From: Angomonas deanei
Taxonomy: Eukaryota > Euglenozoa > Kinetoplastea > Trypanosomatida > Trypanosomatidae
Assembly (NCBI GenBank): GCA_903995115.1
Contig: LR877146.1
Coordinates: forward strand, 124,001-188,000
DNA length: 64,000 nt
Direction: 5' to 3'
Below the pieces are notes generated by a model, which did no database searches, had not been told where the DNA came from, and worked only from the letters and a program-made list of their open reading frames with translations. Shown in pieces: positions 17,611-27,499 of this stretch. How positions within the stretch are numbered: position 1 is the stretch's first letter; each line of letters begins with the position of its first letter. The position numbers and the translations under genes are program-made.

Positions 17611-18759
17611 ATGGGCAAGTGCTATTATCTACTCTTGGCGTTATCGTTTGTGATAACCCTGACGTTCACGGACGTCCAGCTGCTTCGCAACCCGATTCGT
17701 CTATCGTCGTCCTCCACCGAACTGCAACTGAAGAACTTTAAGCCGGCGTCGATTTCCTTCAACCCCGGAAACCTTGTTTTTAACGAGTCAGAGGCATCCG
17801 TCTTCCTTTCGGAACCCTTTGTCGCTGAAGGTACCGCGGATGTCGCCGTGAGCCCCTCCGACGAGTTCCACGCCTACCACGCCACGATAACGGTCGCCGG
17901 TGGGCTTCAACTCGCCAAGGACCACGCCGTGGACGGGTGCACCTCTGGTGTGGTGGAGACGACGCAGTGCAACATGACCGCGACGGTCACACTGGACGGG
18001 GAGGCCGGTTCCGCCCCGCAGGAACTCGTGTTCGACATTTGTGAGACCGTCGCCGCCTCGCTGAAGAACGGTCTGACCCCCGAACCGCTGGTGGAGTCAC
18101 CACCCCTCGGCAGCACGGCCACCCCCCTCAGGTCTTCCCTCTACTTTTACACGCTGCGGGCGAAGGCGCGTCTGTGGACGTTAATCGGCGTCAACTCGTC
18201 TGCCGAGTTTGTCTCCCACACCGCCGTCCGTCTGAACATTGGCTCCATCACGGATCTTCAGATTGACCTGGACACCACCAAGTTCTCCACCTCCTGGGGG
18301 GCGCGCATGCTGGGTACCCTCATCTACACCTCGTACGACCTCATCAAGACGGCGCTGGGACTGCCAAGTCTGAACCACTTCCTCTCCACCACCATCTCCA
18401 CCTCGACCAACGAGAACATTACCGTCTCGGTGTCGGATGGCGACTCCTTCCTCGAGGACCTCATGAAGAACAAGGCGCAGCTGGTGGCCAGCACGTACAT
18501 CCCGAAGAGTGCGAGTCTCTCCTTTGATGTGGTCGCCGACGACATGAGGTGCCGCTTCTTTGGTGTGGTGTGCACTGTCCCCGCGGAGAGTGGCCTCAAG
18601 ATCACGAACACCCGCTTCCACGGACTGGGCGATGCGGATGCGATTGCGTCCAAACTCCTCACCCCGTTTTTGGAGGGCATTCTGAACGACGTTGTGATGG
18701 CTGTGATGACGCTGAAGACCACCGAGTCTAACGGCCGCGTCACACTTCGCACTCTTTAA
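17611..18759 (+). CDS. Secreted or lumenal protein of unknown function, copy B
   Basis: 382 residues from the ATG at 17611 (MGKCYYLLLALSFVITLTF); six open codons upstream lie in the pyrimidine-rich leader and are not conserved with copy A. Signal peptide, LKNFKPASISFNPGNLVF, two conserved Cys pairs and a C-terminal helix KLLTPFLEGILNDVVMAVM as in copy A. The N-terminal two thirds differ at many positions; the C-terminal third is virtually the same. Function unknown; secretion or transit through the endomembrane system is supported only by the signal peptide. Could be a surface or lysosomal lipid-binding protein (weak inference). Confidence 0.82.
   Translation: MGKCYYLLLALSFVITLTFTDVQLLRNPIRLSSSSTELQLKNFKPASISFNPGNLVFNESEASVFLSEPFVAEGTADVAVSPSDEFHAYHATITVAGGLQLAKDHAVDGCTSGVVETTQCNMTATVTLDGEAGSAPQELVFDICETVAASLKNGLTPEPLVESPPLGSTATPLRSSLYFYTLRAKARLWTLIGVNSSAEFVSHTAVRLNIGSITDLQIDLDTTKFSTSWGARMLGTLIYTSYDLIKTALGLPSLNHFLSTTISTSTNENITVSVSDGDSFLEDLMKNKAQLVASTYIPKSASLSFDVVADDMRCRFFGVVCTVPAESGLKITNTRFHGLGDADAIASKLLTPFLEGILNDVVMAVMTLKTTESNGRVTLRTL
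18377..18724 (+). repeat. Near-identical tract shared by the two secreted paralogs (copy B part)
   Basis: Partner of 16808-17155. Local differences remain around 18445-18475, where copy B has TCG GAT and an ATGAAGAACAAG block, suggesting either several short conversion events or a few later changes. Confidence 0.8.
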
Positions 18760-19255
18760 ACATGCTTTTCTTTTCATTTTTTTTTGGTGAACTAATTTAT
18801 TAATTTTTTTTTCTATAGTTTTGTTGCGTATTAATAACAAAAAAAGAAGGAAGTTTATATATACCTTCGTTGTTAACCCTATATTCCTACTGAGCAGTGT
18901 TGGTCCGACGTATACGCGCCAAAACACATGTAGACGTGTTTGTAATGCTAAACCATTTCGGCTAACTTTTGAAAAGCAGAAAAAGGCTCAGGTAGTGAAT
19001 ATCATTGTCATAAAAAAAATGGAAAAGTCAAAAATTAACTATAGAAAAATGGATGCGCAATTGGTATTTATTTCTTAAAGATCGATTGCCAGCAAAATTT
19101 AATTCTTTTTAATCCGTCAAATCGTTGCTTATTATGGAGTTCTTGCTGTTGTAACAGCGGACGTTTTTCACTACTCCGTTCTACGTGGTTTCGTGATTTG
19201 TATTCCTTTCCCTTTTCCCCCCAACTACTACACCAAAGCTGACACACAGGTTAGA
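18760..19255. other. Spacer, no gene seen
   Basis: About 500 AT-rich bases. The 3' end has a C/T tract (19203-19224) and an AG at 19248-19249, seven bases before the uridine kinase ATG. Only short, low-complexity ORFs occur. Confidence 0.55.
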
Positions 19256-19888
19256 ATGACCACAGTCGTGGTGGGTATTACAGGGGCGTCCGGCTCTGGC
19301 AAGACACGTCTGGCCGCTAGTCTCTTCCAGTACATTGCCCAGCAGCACGGGGAGGCGTCCGTCGGGGTCATCTGCGAGGATTACTACTACAAGGATCAAC
19401 AGGACATTCCCTTCCAAGATAGACGCCACACGAACTATGACCACCCAAACTCGATGGACCACGATTTACTAATGACCCATCTCGCCGCGTTACGGGCGGG
19501 CCAATCGGTCTCCCTGCCGCAGTACGACTACACGCAACACACCCGCTCCTCGGACACGATCGAGATGGCACCGAAAACGATTATTATCGTCGAAGGTATT
19601 TTATTGTTTGCCGACGAAAAGTTGAGGACATCCTTCGACTACCTCATTTATGTGGACACGCCGCTGGATATTTGCTTCATACGACGGGCGGAGCGGGACA
19701 TGCGGGAGCGGGGAAGGGCGTTCGAGGGGATCGCACAACAGTACGAGCGAACGGTGCGCCCCATGTATTTTGCCTTTATCGAACTGTCCAAGTGCTGGGC
19801 TGACATCATTGTCCCCAGTTGGAAGGAGAACGACGTGGCGGTAGAATTCATACAGTCTAGGATTTGTGCGCATCTGCTGAAGAAGTGA
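19256..19888 (+). CDS. Uridine kinase (uridine/cytidine kinase family)
   Basis: 210 residues. Phosphorylates uridine and cytidine with ATP or GTP in pyrimidine salvage, in the cytosol. The P-loop GASGSGKT spans residues 10-17; ICEDYYYKDQ, a YDHPNSMDHDLL block, LPQYDYTQHTR and IIIVEGILLFADEKLR follow in the canonical order, then the lid RRAERDMRERGRAFE. Length equals bacterial Udk and it lacks the UPRT domain of many eukaryotic bifunctional enzymes. The ATG at 19256 directly precedes the conserved TTVVVGITG strand and follows an AG acceptor; the 21 codons upstream are spacer. Confidence 0.93.
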   Translation: MTTVVVGITGASGSGKTRLAASLFQYIAQQHGEASVGVICEDYYYKDQQDIPFQDRRHTNYDHPNSMDHDLLMTHLAALRAGQSVSLPQYDYTQHTRSSDTIEMAPKTIIIVEGILLFADEKLRTSFDYLIYVDTPLDICFIRRAERDMRERGRAFEGIAQQYERTVRPMYFAFIELSKCWADIIVPSWKENDVAVEFIQSRICAHLLKK

Positions 19889-20048
19889 CATGAAAGGCGC
19901 AACAGAGTTATTTGACTGTTGTAGTAGTGTTGTGAGTTGTGAAGAAAACCATGTGCGCCTAAAGCAAACCCACCATTCCCTTTCTCTCTACTCCACCACC
20001 TCGTAGAACACTATAGTATTGCTCTTTGTTTTATTCATTATTATTACA

Positions 20049-21503
20049 ATGGAGGTAAAGTCTGAAATGATTACGGTCCCTGTGCAAAAGAAGCGCAAAT
20101 ACACGGAGGACTTGACTCCCCGTTTTGTCTGCTTTGACCCGTCGACTCGAATGATTTACATGAGCGACAAGGCGGAGAATATTCGCAACTGGAAGCATCG
20201 CATGCGTGTCTATGCCGTGAACCTCAACCGACGCTCTCTTACGGCGAACATTCGCGACGGTGAGGTGAAGGCGCGGGATGTGTTGGCGATTGAGGTGAAC
20301 GGCGTCACCCACCACCGCCTCAGTGCTGACGCTGCTGGCAGGGTAGAGAACAGTCAGCTGCCAAACTTGGCGGACTACTCGCAAGACTACACCGGCGGCA
20401 ACGCGGATGCGAGCTGGGGTACGTACGTGGAGGGCACCTACATGAACAAGCCGTCCAATGAGCCTGTGAACATTGTTGAGGACAAGTGCTTCTTTGACAA
20501 GGAGCGGTTTGACTGGGAGTTGCGCTTCGACCAGTACGCCCCCTATCACGACCTGTTCATGTGCATTCGTGACGTCCTCATCGCGGACGGTCTGCGGGAG
20601 GCGGTGTGCGGCGGTCTTCCCAACTACGTGGACCCCCGCAACCAGCTGCACCTCGCCCCCATCCCACTCCACTTGTCAGCCGCCTTCATCTCCCTCAAAG
20701 ACTCTATTGTCTACACGTGTATCCATACGGAGATGATCGGGTGCAACAACCGAGGGGAGCTGGGCGTTTGCATGAAGCACTGCTACGTGTGCCTCACCGA
20801 CAAGGATGTACTCTTCATGGCGGAGGACGGCTCTGTCGGCCGCTGCATCCCATTTGCCCAACTGCAGGCGCTCGAGTACAATGTTGAGGGCCCTAAGTCA
20901 TTCCTGTCCTTCCTCACCAACGGCTCCTGCGCCGATGTGTTGGTGTCCCCGGCGGACATGTGCAAGCGAAATGCCGACGCCTCTCCCTCGATGGTGAAGG
21001 CCATGCCGTGGTGCAACCCCAAGAAGGATGGCGAGGCCATAAGGCGTGTGCTCGATGTGGTGATCAACGCAGCAAAGCCCGAGAGCGACGCCGACAGCTA
21101 CGACGACGACCTGGACATTCTCGACAACAATAACAAACCTGCAAAGGCGGATGTGTCGACGAACGGAAAGCTAGCGATTAAAACGGTTTCCGAAAACTTG
21201 ACCGAGTATGCGGAGTCCTTCAACGACGCGCATGGACGTATATTCAAGTGGCAGCCGTTGCCAGGGTACAAGGGTGCCTCCCCCACGGTGCAGCCGGCGG
21301 AGGCGATCGCGAAGGCACACAACGTTGTGCTGCCCCGTCGACAGGAAATCACCAAGAGACCCGAATTCAAGGAGTTTTATATCTCCGCTATTCCGGTGCC
21401 GACCTCTCAGCCAGGCTCGGCGAAGAAGGGCGAATCCAATGCGGTGAAAATACCGACCACGAAGGAAATTACTGGCGTGTTGAACCCCGTCCCCAAACGA
21501 TAG
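20049..21503 (+). CDS. Large dual-PH-like family protein, divergent member 7
   Basis: 484 residues from the ATG at 20049. Not adjacent to the main array but clearly related: FVCFDPSTRMIYMSD, WKHRMRV, a closing helix DLFMCIRDVLIADGL, GLPNYVDPRNQLHLAPIPL, then CYVCLTDKDVLFMAEDGSV and RCIPFAQLQALEYN matching segment 2 of members 1-6. It lacks the PPAGPLLCPS block and the YIRDP helix, so segment 1 is closer to a minimal domain. The C-terminal third is Lys/Asp-rich and has no RYxT or NHSF motif. Function unknown. Placed between a kinase of nucleotide salvage and a polo-like kinase, which says little about role. Confidence 0.85.
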   Translation: MEVKSEMITVPVQKKRKYTEDLTPRFVCFDPSTRMIYMSDKAENIRNWKHRMRVYAVNLNRRSLTANIRDGEVKARDVLAIEVNGVTHHRLSADAAGRVENSQLPNLADYSQDYTGGNADASWGTYVEGTYMNKPSNEPVNIVEDKCFFDKERFDWELRFDQYAPYHDLFMCIRDVLIADGLREAVCGGLPNYVDPRNQLHLAPIPLHLSAAFISLKDSIVYTCIHTEMIGCNNRGELGVCMKHCYVCLTDKDVLFMAEDGSVGRCIPFAQLQALEYNVEGPKSFLSFLTNGSCADVLVSPADMCKRNADASPSMVKAMPWCNPKKDGEAIRRVLDVVINAAKPESDADSYDDDLDILDNNNKPAKADVSTNGKLAIKTVSENLTEYAESFNDAHGRIFKWQPLPGYKGASPTVQPAEAIAKAHNVVLPRRQEITKRPEFKEFYISAIPVPTSQPGSAKKGESNAVKIPTTKEITGVLNPVPKR

Positions 21504-21808
21504 CATGTTTTTTTAATTTCGTTTGTTTGTTTATGATGCCTGTATCGAATATACGTTTGTTTTTGTGATGTTGGTAAACTTTATAGCAATGGCGAACTAC
21601 TGGTGTCTCTTTTATTATTTTCCCCCTCTAGTTCTTTTTATTTTTGGTTTTTTTTTTTTTTTTAGCTTTCTTAGAATTTTTTATTTTTGTTTTTATTATT
21701 AGATCCCTACAGATAAGTGTTTTTTTTTTTTTGAAAATAAGATTTCACTTTACTAATTCATTTTCGTTGTACTATATCTCTATATATATTAATACTTCAT
21801 TCCCAGAT
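21504..21808. other. Spacer with long T-runs
   Basis: About 300 bases of very T-rich sequence (runs around 21648-21663 and 21720-21732). The upstream open frame through this region encodes mostly Phe and is not credible. An AG at 21805-21806 lies two bases before the next ATG. Confidence 0.6.
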
Positions 21809-23764
21809 ATGATCCGTACCATGAACACCGCACGCCCGGAGAGGCACACTGGCCTCTCTACGGTAGACCTCCCCAAGCCCACCTTCCAGCCCGGCTCCTA
21901 CATTTACGAGATTGATAACAGTAATGGTACTGCGATCAAGTATCGTGTGGGCCGCATGCTGGGTCGTGGCGGGTTTGCCAAGTGCTACGAGGTGAGCGAC
22001 GCGACCGGTTCCTACGCACTGAAGGCCATCAACCGTACGTCTCTGGAGAAACCCAAAACGCTTCAAAAATTGCACTCGGAGATTGCCATCCACAAACGCA
22101 TGAAGCACAAGCACATTGTGAACTTTATCCGAACCTTCAAGGACCGCTACTATGTTTACTTTCTGTTGGAAAAGTGTGACTGCGGCACGCTGATGGACCT
22201 CATCAAGGTTCGTGCCCTCACCGTCGCGGAGACGCAGTACGTGATGCTCCAGTGCCTCTCGGCCATGCAGTACATGCAGGAGAACTACGTGATCCATCGG
22301 GACCTGAAGCCGGGCAACATTATGCTGGACAGTGAACTGAATATCAAGATTGGCGACTTTGGTCTGGCGGCAGAGTTACAGTACGACGGAGAGCGCAAGC
22401 GCACTATCTGTGGCACTCCCAACTACATTGCCCCAGAGATTATCGACCGCAAGAGCCAAGGGCATAGCTACGAGGTGGATGCATGGTCACTGGGTGTCAT
22501 TCTCTACACCCTCCTGACCGGCCAGCCGCCCTTCCAGATGGAGGACGTCGAGGCGACCTACAACCGTATCCGTCAATGCAAGTACGAAGCCCCGTCGACG
22601 CTCTCCCCGCAGGCGAAGGATCTCATTTCCCAGATTCTACAGAGCAAGCCCAGCGAGCGACCCACCCTGCTGGATATCCGCACGCACAACTTCTTCAACA
22701 CCCCACCGCCCCCGCTGTTGCCGCCCTCCTCTTTTGCCACCTTTGGGCTACCCGTCCCCGATCGGCACCGTCGCGCGACCGCCCCAGAGAATAACATTCT
22801 CCGTGAGGTGAAGAACGCCAACGTCCCCCGTCAAGTCAAGGACAGCCGCGAGCCCCGTGCGATGCCGCCGCCCACGGCCCAGCCTACCGCCAACGTGCGC
22901 CGCCTCTCCAGCCCTGCACAGCTCAACCCCCAGGAGTTGGTGTCCCCCGCCGCGGAGGAGGTGAAGCCTGCCTCGCCACAGAGTGCGCCCTTTTCCCCCA
23001 AGTACGGCGGCGAGGACGACGACGAGAAGGCGGACTTCACTGCCATCCACGACAAGCTGCACCAGACACTATGCGGTGACTTGGGAAAGGGCGATGAACT
23101 GTCCGACTACCCCGCCCCTGATGTGTGGGTGACGGAGTGTGCCGATTTCTCTTCCAAGTACGGCATGTGCTACAAGCTCAGCTCCGGCCACACCGGCGCC
23201 CACTTCAACGACTCGACCAAGATGGTGTGGGAGCCCATCACCGACCGCGTGGAGTACTACGCGAGGGTGAAGGTGGAGGTGCCGCAGCGGACCGGAGAGG
23301 CTGGCTACTTTGCCAAGGATCAGCTGGAGACGTTTAGCATGAACAAGTATCCCTCCACCATGGAGAAGAAGGTCACCCTCATCAAGTACTTTCGCTCCTA
23401 CCTCGGTCGCACCCGTAGCGAAAAGGATAAGGTAGAGGTGGTGACGTGCTCCCCGTACATGTCGGAGAGCCCTGTGCGTCTCTCCGACCCTCACGTGTCG
23501 CGTGACTTTGTCTACGTGAAGCGCTGGCTGCGCACCGACGACGCGTTGGTGTTCCGCCTCTCGAACAAGAGTGTCCAAGTGTGCTTCAACGATCGTGCGG
23601 AAGTCATTTTGAGCTCCGAGTGGAAGGTGGTCACCTTCACCGACAGCCAAGGCAACCGTCAGACCTTACCCCTCAGCAGTGTCGCCATGAACACAGAGGC
23701 CGCTGAGCGTCTGCGCTTCACAAAGGAGATTCTGTACAAGCTTCTAAAGGACCACTGCCTCTAA
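21809..23764 (+). CDS. PLK: Polo-like protein kinase
   Basis: 651 residues. Ser/Thr kinase controlling basal body, flagellum and cytoskeletal duplication in trypanosomatids. Kinase domain about 45-297: glycine loop GRGGFAKCYE, K72 in YALKAINR, HRDLKPGN (catalytic D165), DFG (D183), activation-loop T199 in KRTICGTPNYIAPE, the position of human PLK1 T210. A Pro-rich linker (298-400) is followed by polo box 1 (about 438-540, starting DVWVTECADF) and polo box 2 (about 568-650, VYVKRWLRTDDALVFRLSN). All catalytic residues are present. The start MIRTMNT sits just after a CCCAG acceptor; the 55 Phe-rich codons upstream come from the spacer. Only one PLK is seen here. Confidence 0.95.
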   Translation: MIRTMNTARPERHTGLSTVDLPKPTFQPGSYIYEIDNSNGTAIKYRVGRMLGRGGFAKCYEVSDATGSYALKAINRTSLEKPKTLQKLHSEIAIHKRMKHKHIVNFIRTFKDRYYVYFLLEKCDCGTLMDLIKVRALTVAETQYVMLQCLSAMQYMQENYVIHRDLKPGNIMLDSELNIKIGDFGLAAELQYDGERKRTICGTPNYIAPEIIDRKSQGHSYEVDAWSLGVILYTLLTGQPPFQMEDVEATYNRIRQCKYEAPSTLSPQAKDLISQILQSKPSERPTLLDIRTHNFFNTPPPPLLPPSSFATFGLPVPDRHRRATAPENNILREVKNANVPRQVKDSREPRAMPPPTAQPTANVRRLSSPAQLNPQELVSPAAEEVKPASPQSAPFSPKYGGEDDDEKADFTAIHDKLHQTLCGDLGKGDELSDYPAPDVWVTECADFSSKYGMCYKLSSGHTGAHFNDSTKMVWEPITDRVEYYARVKVEVPQRTGEAGYFAKDQLETFSMNKYPSTMEKKVTLIKYFRSYLGRTRSEKDKVEVVTCSPYMSESPVRLSDPHVSRDFVYVKRWLRTDDALVFRLSNKSVQVCFNDRAEVILSSEWKVVTFTDSQGNRQTLPLSSVAMNTEAAERLRFTKEILYKLLKDHCL

Positions 23765-24176
23765 GAGCAGACGTCGGGTAATGAGTATTTTTATTTTGTT
23801 TGTTTTTGATATTTTAGTTTTCCACTAGACAATAGATCATTATAAAGGAGCTTTCATGAGATTCCTTTTCCTTTGCACTTCTACCTTACTCCCTTTCTTT
23901 TAAATTATTATAATAAGAATTTTGTGCTTTTTGTTTTGCGTGACAGCAAAGAGATTTTATATAGTGACCAAGATTCTTTATTTTTGTACTGTTTTTTTAA
24001 AGTTTTTTTTATATATATAGATGCAATTAGTTTAAGAAAGAGTCGAGTCCTTTTTCTGTATTGATAGTGTGGTTGAACCGGTTTCTTGTTGCATTTGTGA
24101 TAATACCGTATCTCTTTTATTGCTTCTACCACCATATTCTCTCCTATCTTTTTTTTTTCTTTTTGATTAGTAGAAG
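23765..24176. other. Spacer, no gene seen
   Basis: AT-rich with T-runs and a TATATATATA stretch near 24011-24020; the pyrimidine tract 24137-24165 precedes AGTAGAAG directly before the lipase ATG. No RNA gene recognised. Confidence 0.6.
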
Positions 24177-25184
24177 ATGGCGGTCAGTGCTCGTTTGATC
24201 CTCTGCATTCTAGTTCTGTTTAGTATTCTTTTGTTTCCAGAATGTCTGATCTTGTTTCAGAAGGGTGGCACCACGAACCACAACGACCACGAAGACGGTC
24301 TGAGAGCGCTTTACCTTAGCAAGTCGACTTACTGTCCAGCGAGCTCCCTACAGAATCTCTCCTGCGGGGAGTCCTGCAATCAGTTGAGACACTTTGATAC
24401 AGTAGTGTACAATACTTATGAAAACGTATCGTATAATACAATGGCGTTAAGTGCCATTGATCACAAAAAGAGGCGAATTATCATTGCCTTTCGGGGGTCC
24501 ACAGATTTCAATAACTGGCTAGAGAATTTGGACTTTTGGCAGATGGCGTACCCGTCCAGTAGTTGCGGGGAGGCGTGCAAAGTACATCGGGGGTTCTACG
24601 GCGCCTTTGACAGCCTCGCCGTCAACCTCACGAGTGACGTACTCTGGCTGAGTCGGAAATACCCCCGGTATAGTTATTTCATCACGGGGCACTCGTTGGG
24701 TGGCGCTATTGCCGTCCTGTGCGCGGCGCACATTGCCAGCAACCCCGTGTTTTCCCAAGGACAACGTAAACCCGCGGTGACGCTCTACACCTTTGGAGAA
24801 CCGCGTGTTGGGAATAGTGCCTTTAGCAATTGGACCGCCTCTCTGCTCGGTAAACAGCATCGAATCACCCACGGCCGCGATCCCGTCCCCCGACTGCCCC
24901 CTCAGTCCTGGGGCTACCTCCACCTGCCTCGGGAGTGGTGGTACGCAGAGGAGAATGCCACCTCCGACACCCCGTACCGGGTGTGTGAGGACAGCACCGA
25001 GGCGGAGGATCCACTGTGCAGTCTCAGTGTCTACTCCACCACCGTCTCCGACCACCTGCTCTATTTGGGTATCTGTACCCGGTGCAACTGCTCCTCGGTG
25101 ACCATGAACGACATTTACGCGCTGGATAATAATCAGACCCTGTTGAATATTATCCACGAACGTACCATGGGGATACCGGGCTAG
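24177..25184 (+). CDS. Secreted class 3 lipase
   Basis: 335 residues. Alpha/beta-hydrolase of the fungal-lipase (class 3) family, likely acting on acylglycerols or phospholipids. An N-terminal hydrophobic signal or anchor (about 5-26) is followed by a Cys-rich segment, IIIAFRGSTDFNNWLENL, the nucleophile elbow GHSLGG (S173), YTFGEPRVG, RDPVPRLPP (D235) and SDHLLYLG (H293); S173-D235-H293 form a complete triad. Several NxS/T sites and paired Cys support passage through the secretory pathway, to a lysosome-like compartment or outside. The ATG follows the acceptor AG with no leader bases. The AG-ATG junction and the hydrophobic start agree on this start. Confidence 0.93.
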   Translation: MAVSARLILCILVLFSILLFPECLILFQKGGTTNHNDHEDGLRALYLSKSTYCPASSLQNLSCGESCNQLRHFDTVVYNTYENVSYNTMALSAIDHKKRRIIIAFRGSTDFNNWLENLDFWQMAYPSSSCGEACKVHRGFYGAFDSLAVNLTSDVLWLSRKYPRYSYFITGHSLGGAIAVLCAAHIASNPVFSQGQRKPAVTLYTFGEPRVGNSAFSNWTASLLGKQHRITHGRDPVPRLPPQSWGYLHLPREWWYAEENATSDTPYRVCEDSTEAEDPLCSLSVYSTTVSDHLLYLGICTRCNCSSVTMNDIYALDNNQTLLNIIHERTMGIPG

Positions 25185-25357
25185 TAGCGGGAGGACCCCT
25201 TTGTGGGTATTTGCGTGATGGATATTATGCTTGAATGTACATCCCCTCTATTCTGCACTTTGGAGGAACCCTCTTGCAGTGTGGTTGTATACTAGAACAC
25301 CCCTCCTGCTCTTCCCCCATTTTCTCGTATTTAGGTTTTTATAGCTTTATCTTCACC

Positions 25358-25969
25358 ATGAGACAATACGCTGTTGAAAAGCAAAACAAGCACAGCTTCT
25401 CCGAATTCAGCACACGGACCATGACGGTGGACCCCACCGCCGCGTGCGTGTACGTGAGCGGCAAAAATAAGGACGAGAACCTCGGTTACCACAAGATAAA
25501 GGTGGAGCGACTGGAGTTTTGGCCCGACTTCAATTCGACCTATATTATGGACAAGATGAAAAGCAACAGCGCACAGCGGTCATTCCTCTTGCGGGGGAGG
25601 GAAGTAGAGTCCACACCAGAGGATAGTCGTCGGATAGAGCTAGTGACCAACGCGCAACGCCGCGTTTCGTTGAACCCATTCGCCTCCGGTCAGCTGGTCC
25701 ACATGGACTCCGTAGTCAGCGCAGGAAGTCAACAGTCCTCCACCTCCAACAAGTCTGGAAAGTCAGTGAAGTTTGTCTTGCGGTTTGGCAGTCTGGAGGA
25801 CGTGGAGGAGTGCAAGCAGTTCCTACTGTCAACTGTGCGCGACGCAAAAGTAGAGAAGAAGGAGGTGTTTGACTTTCACGGGTTGAGTCCGTTACCAACC
25901 CCAGCAGCCAGTCCGATGATACCACCAGGAGAATCCACCACTGTTAGTGTCGACACCACACAAAAATGA
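25358..25969 (+). CDS. Small single PH-like protein, copy 1
   Basis: 203 residues from the ATG at 25358 (MRQYAVEKQNKHSFSEFSTR); the open frame to 25235 covers spacer. The pattern of the five small genes is visible: xQxxVEKxN, a W/F-xxR strand, a CVYVSGKNKDEN strand pair, LGYHKIKVERLEFWPDF, a variable middle (here with a Ser-rich insertion), and a final strand-helix VKFVLRFGSLEDVEECKQF. This resembles one PH fold closed by its C-terminal helix. The middle insertion and the Pro/Thr-rich tail make it the longest of the five. Function unknown. Confidence 0.82.
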   Translation: MRQYAVEKQNKHSFSEFSTRTMTVDPTAACVYVSGKNKDENLGYHKIKVERLEFWPDFNSTYIMDKMKSNSAQRSFLLRGREVESTPEDSRRIELVTNAQRRVSLNPFASGQLVHMDSVVSAGSQQSSTSNKSGKSVKFVLRFGSLEDVEECKQFLLSTVRDAKVEKKEVFDFHGLSPLPTPAASPMIPPGESTTVSVDTTQK

Positions 25970-26248
25970 AAACGTTATCCCAAATTAGATTAGAAAAAGA
26001 TGTAATTCAATGCTCGTAACATGGAGGGCACATTTCGTATAGTAATCCCTCCCCTGAAAGCCCGGTTTGTTTTTCCCCCTTTTTTTTTTTTTTTATAATT
26101 TTATATGTTATACTGTGCCTATGCTGTGACTACAGGTTTTTACACTCTTTGCGTCATTGTCGCCCACAATGGAGTCTCCGTTCTATTGTTCTCAATGTCT
26201 TTTCGACAAAAACGCTGTTCCTCTTCGCCCCCTTCCTTCTGAAGCATC

Positions 26249-26689
26249 ATGCATCAGTTTATTGTAGAAAAACAGGGCCGCATCAATCAACACAATTGGC
26301 ACGGTGCCGTGCTCTCCGTGACACGGGCGGCTAAACCAATCGACGGCTCAGACGAGACGGATAAATCCGGCATGCCTCAGGTGGTCCTGTACCTCAGTAA
26401 AAAGGACCGGCCGGATCTACTTCTGTACCACAAAATGTACCTTTGCAAGATGGAAGTCTACCCCGAGTACAACTTGACAAAGTTGGCTGGTTTGTCGAAG
26501 GAGGAGTTCGCGGAGAAGTGTTTCTGTTTGAAAGGGTACATCCTTCCTGGACCGTTGCACCCCGACTACACGGAATCCGAGCCGAAGGACCTCAAACCGT
26601 TCTACGGCGGTTGGATACTGCGCGTGGCGACAAGGAGCGATGTCGAGCGACTCGCGGAGGATGTGCATAATATGACTTCCAATGTATAG
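26249..26689 (+). CDS. Small single PH-like protein, copy 2
   Basis: 146 residues, the shortest of the set. MHQFIVEKQGRINQHNWHG, VVLYLSKKDRPDLLLYHKM and CKMEVYPEYN match the shared pattern; the closing strand-helix is WILRVATRSDVERLAEDV. A pyrimidine tract ending GAAG lies four bases before the ATG. No signal or membrane segment. Confidence 0.82.
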   Translation: MHQFIVEKQGRINQHNWHGAVLSVTRAAKPIDGSDETDKSGMPQVVLYLSKKDRPDLLLYHKMYLCKMEVYPEYNLTKLAGLSKEEFAEKCFCLKGYILPGPLHPDYTESEPKDLKPFYGGWILRVATRSDVERLAEDVHNMTSNV

Positions 26690-26995
26690 AGCTCTCACCA
26701 CACTTTATCAAAAACTTATATGTTTTCTGTTTTTTTTTTTGTTTGTTTGTTTGCTTGTTTTCCTGCTATTCCTTTTATTAATCATGTATACTTTTCCTTA
26801 TGATGTAGATGTACCTATTGCGTTCTGTTTGGTGTGAAGGTAGTTCATGACATTGACGTTTTTTTTTTTTTTTTCGCCTAAGCGTTTCAATAGGTTTTGC
26901 CGACAAACGTATGATTTCGTCAAACTTTTTCATTGCTTTCTCCTCTATCGTTAGTACCCATTACCAAAAAACAAATAGCACTTATCGGGTAGAAA
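26690..26995. other. Spacer, no gene seen
   Basis: About 300 bases with a TTTG repeat near 26740-26756 and a T14 run near 26860; nothing else recognised. Confidence 0.55.
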
Positions 26996-27499
26996 ATGTT
27001 TCAGGCGATTGTGGAGAAGAATAATAGAATGTCCGTGAACACATGGACGGAGCGGATTATCTCTATCCCTATCAAAGGGGCCCACCTCATCTACTGTAGT
27101 CGCAAAGACGACCCAGAGCTGCTGACACACCACAAGATGCATGTGCAGTCCATTCTGCTGTGGCCCAATCTGCCACCAGAGGCGGTGGGCAAACGACTAT
27201 CGGAGGCAGACGTGAAACTCGTGATTGGGATTCGCGGGACGGAGCTAGAGGTGGTCCCGGCGGATGAACAGCGGGTGCGGAATATGCCGGCGCCACCCCT
27301 CCCGGAGGAACCCAAGAAGGGAACGTTCGAGGCAAACGAAACGTGGCGCATTAAGTTTGCGGACTTTGAGACACTCCGGAAAGCGGTCTTGTACATTCGC
27401 AGAGTGGAGGATGATTCGGAAGGAGAAACACCCGTAGCACTGAAAGGCTCTCTGGAGGTGCTGGAGAAGGCCATAAACGGCGGCCACAGTACACCATAA
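26996..27499 (+). CDS. Small single PH-like protein, copy 3
   Basis: 167 residues. MFQAIVEKNNRMSVNTWTER, AHLIYCSRKDDPELLTHHKM, a SILLWPNLPPEAV segment, a Pro-rich loop (APPLPEEPKKGTF) and the final WRIKFADFETLRKAVLYIRR. Close to copy 5 in layout, including the same loop and a following GExPVxLKG motif. Function unknown; probably cytosolic. Confidence 0.85.
   Translation: MFQAIVEKNNRMSVNTWTERIISIPIKGAHLIYCSRKDDPELLTHHKMHVQSILLWPNLPPEAVGKRLSEADVKLVIGIRGTELEVVPADEQRVRNMPAPPLPEEPKKGTFEANETWRIKFADFETLRKAVLYIRRVEDDSEGETPVALKGSLEVLEKAINGGHSTP

Noticed and set aside
21644-21808. N-terminal extension of the polo-like kinase
   Set aside because: The 55 codons come from T-rich spacer (mostly Phe/Ile) and lie before a CCCAG acceptor; other PLKs start near the chosen ATG.
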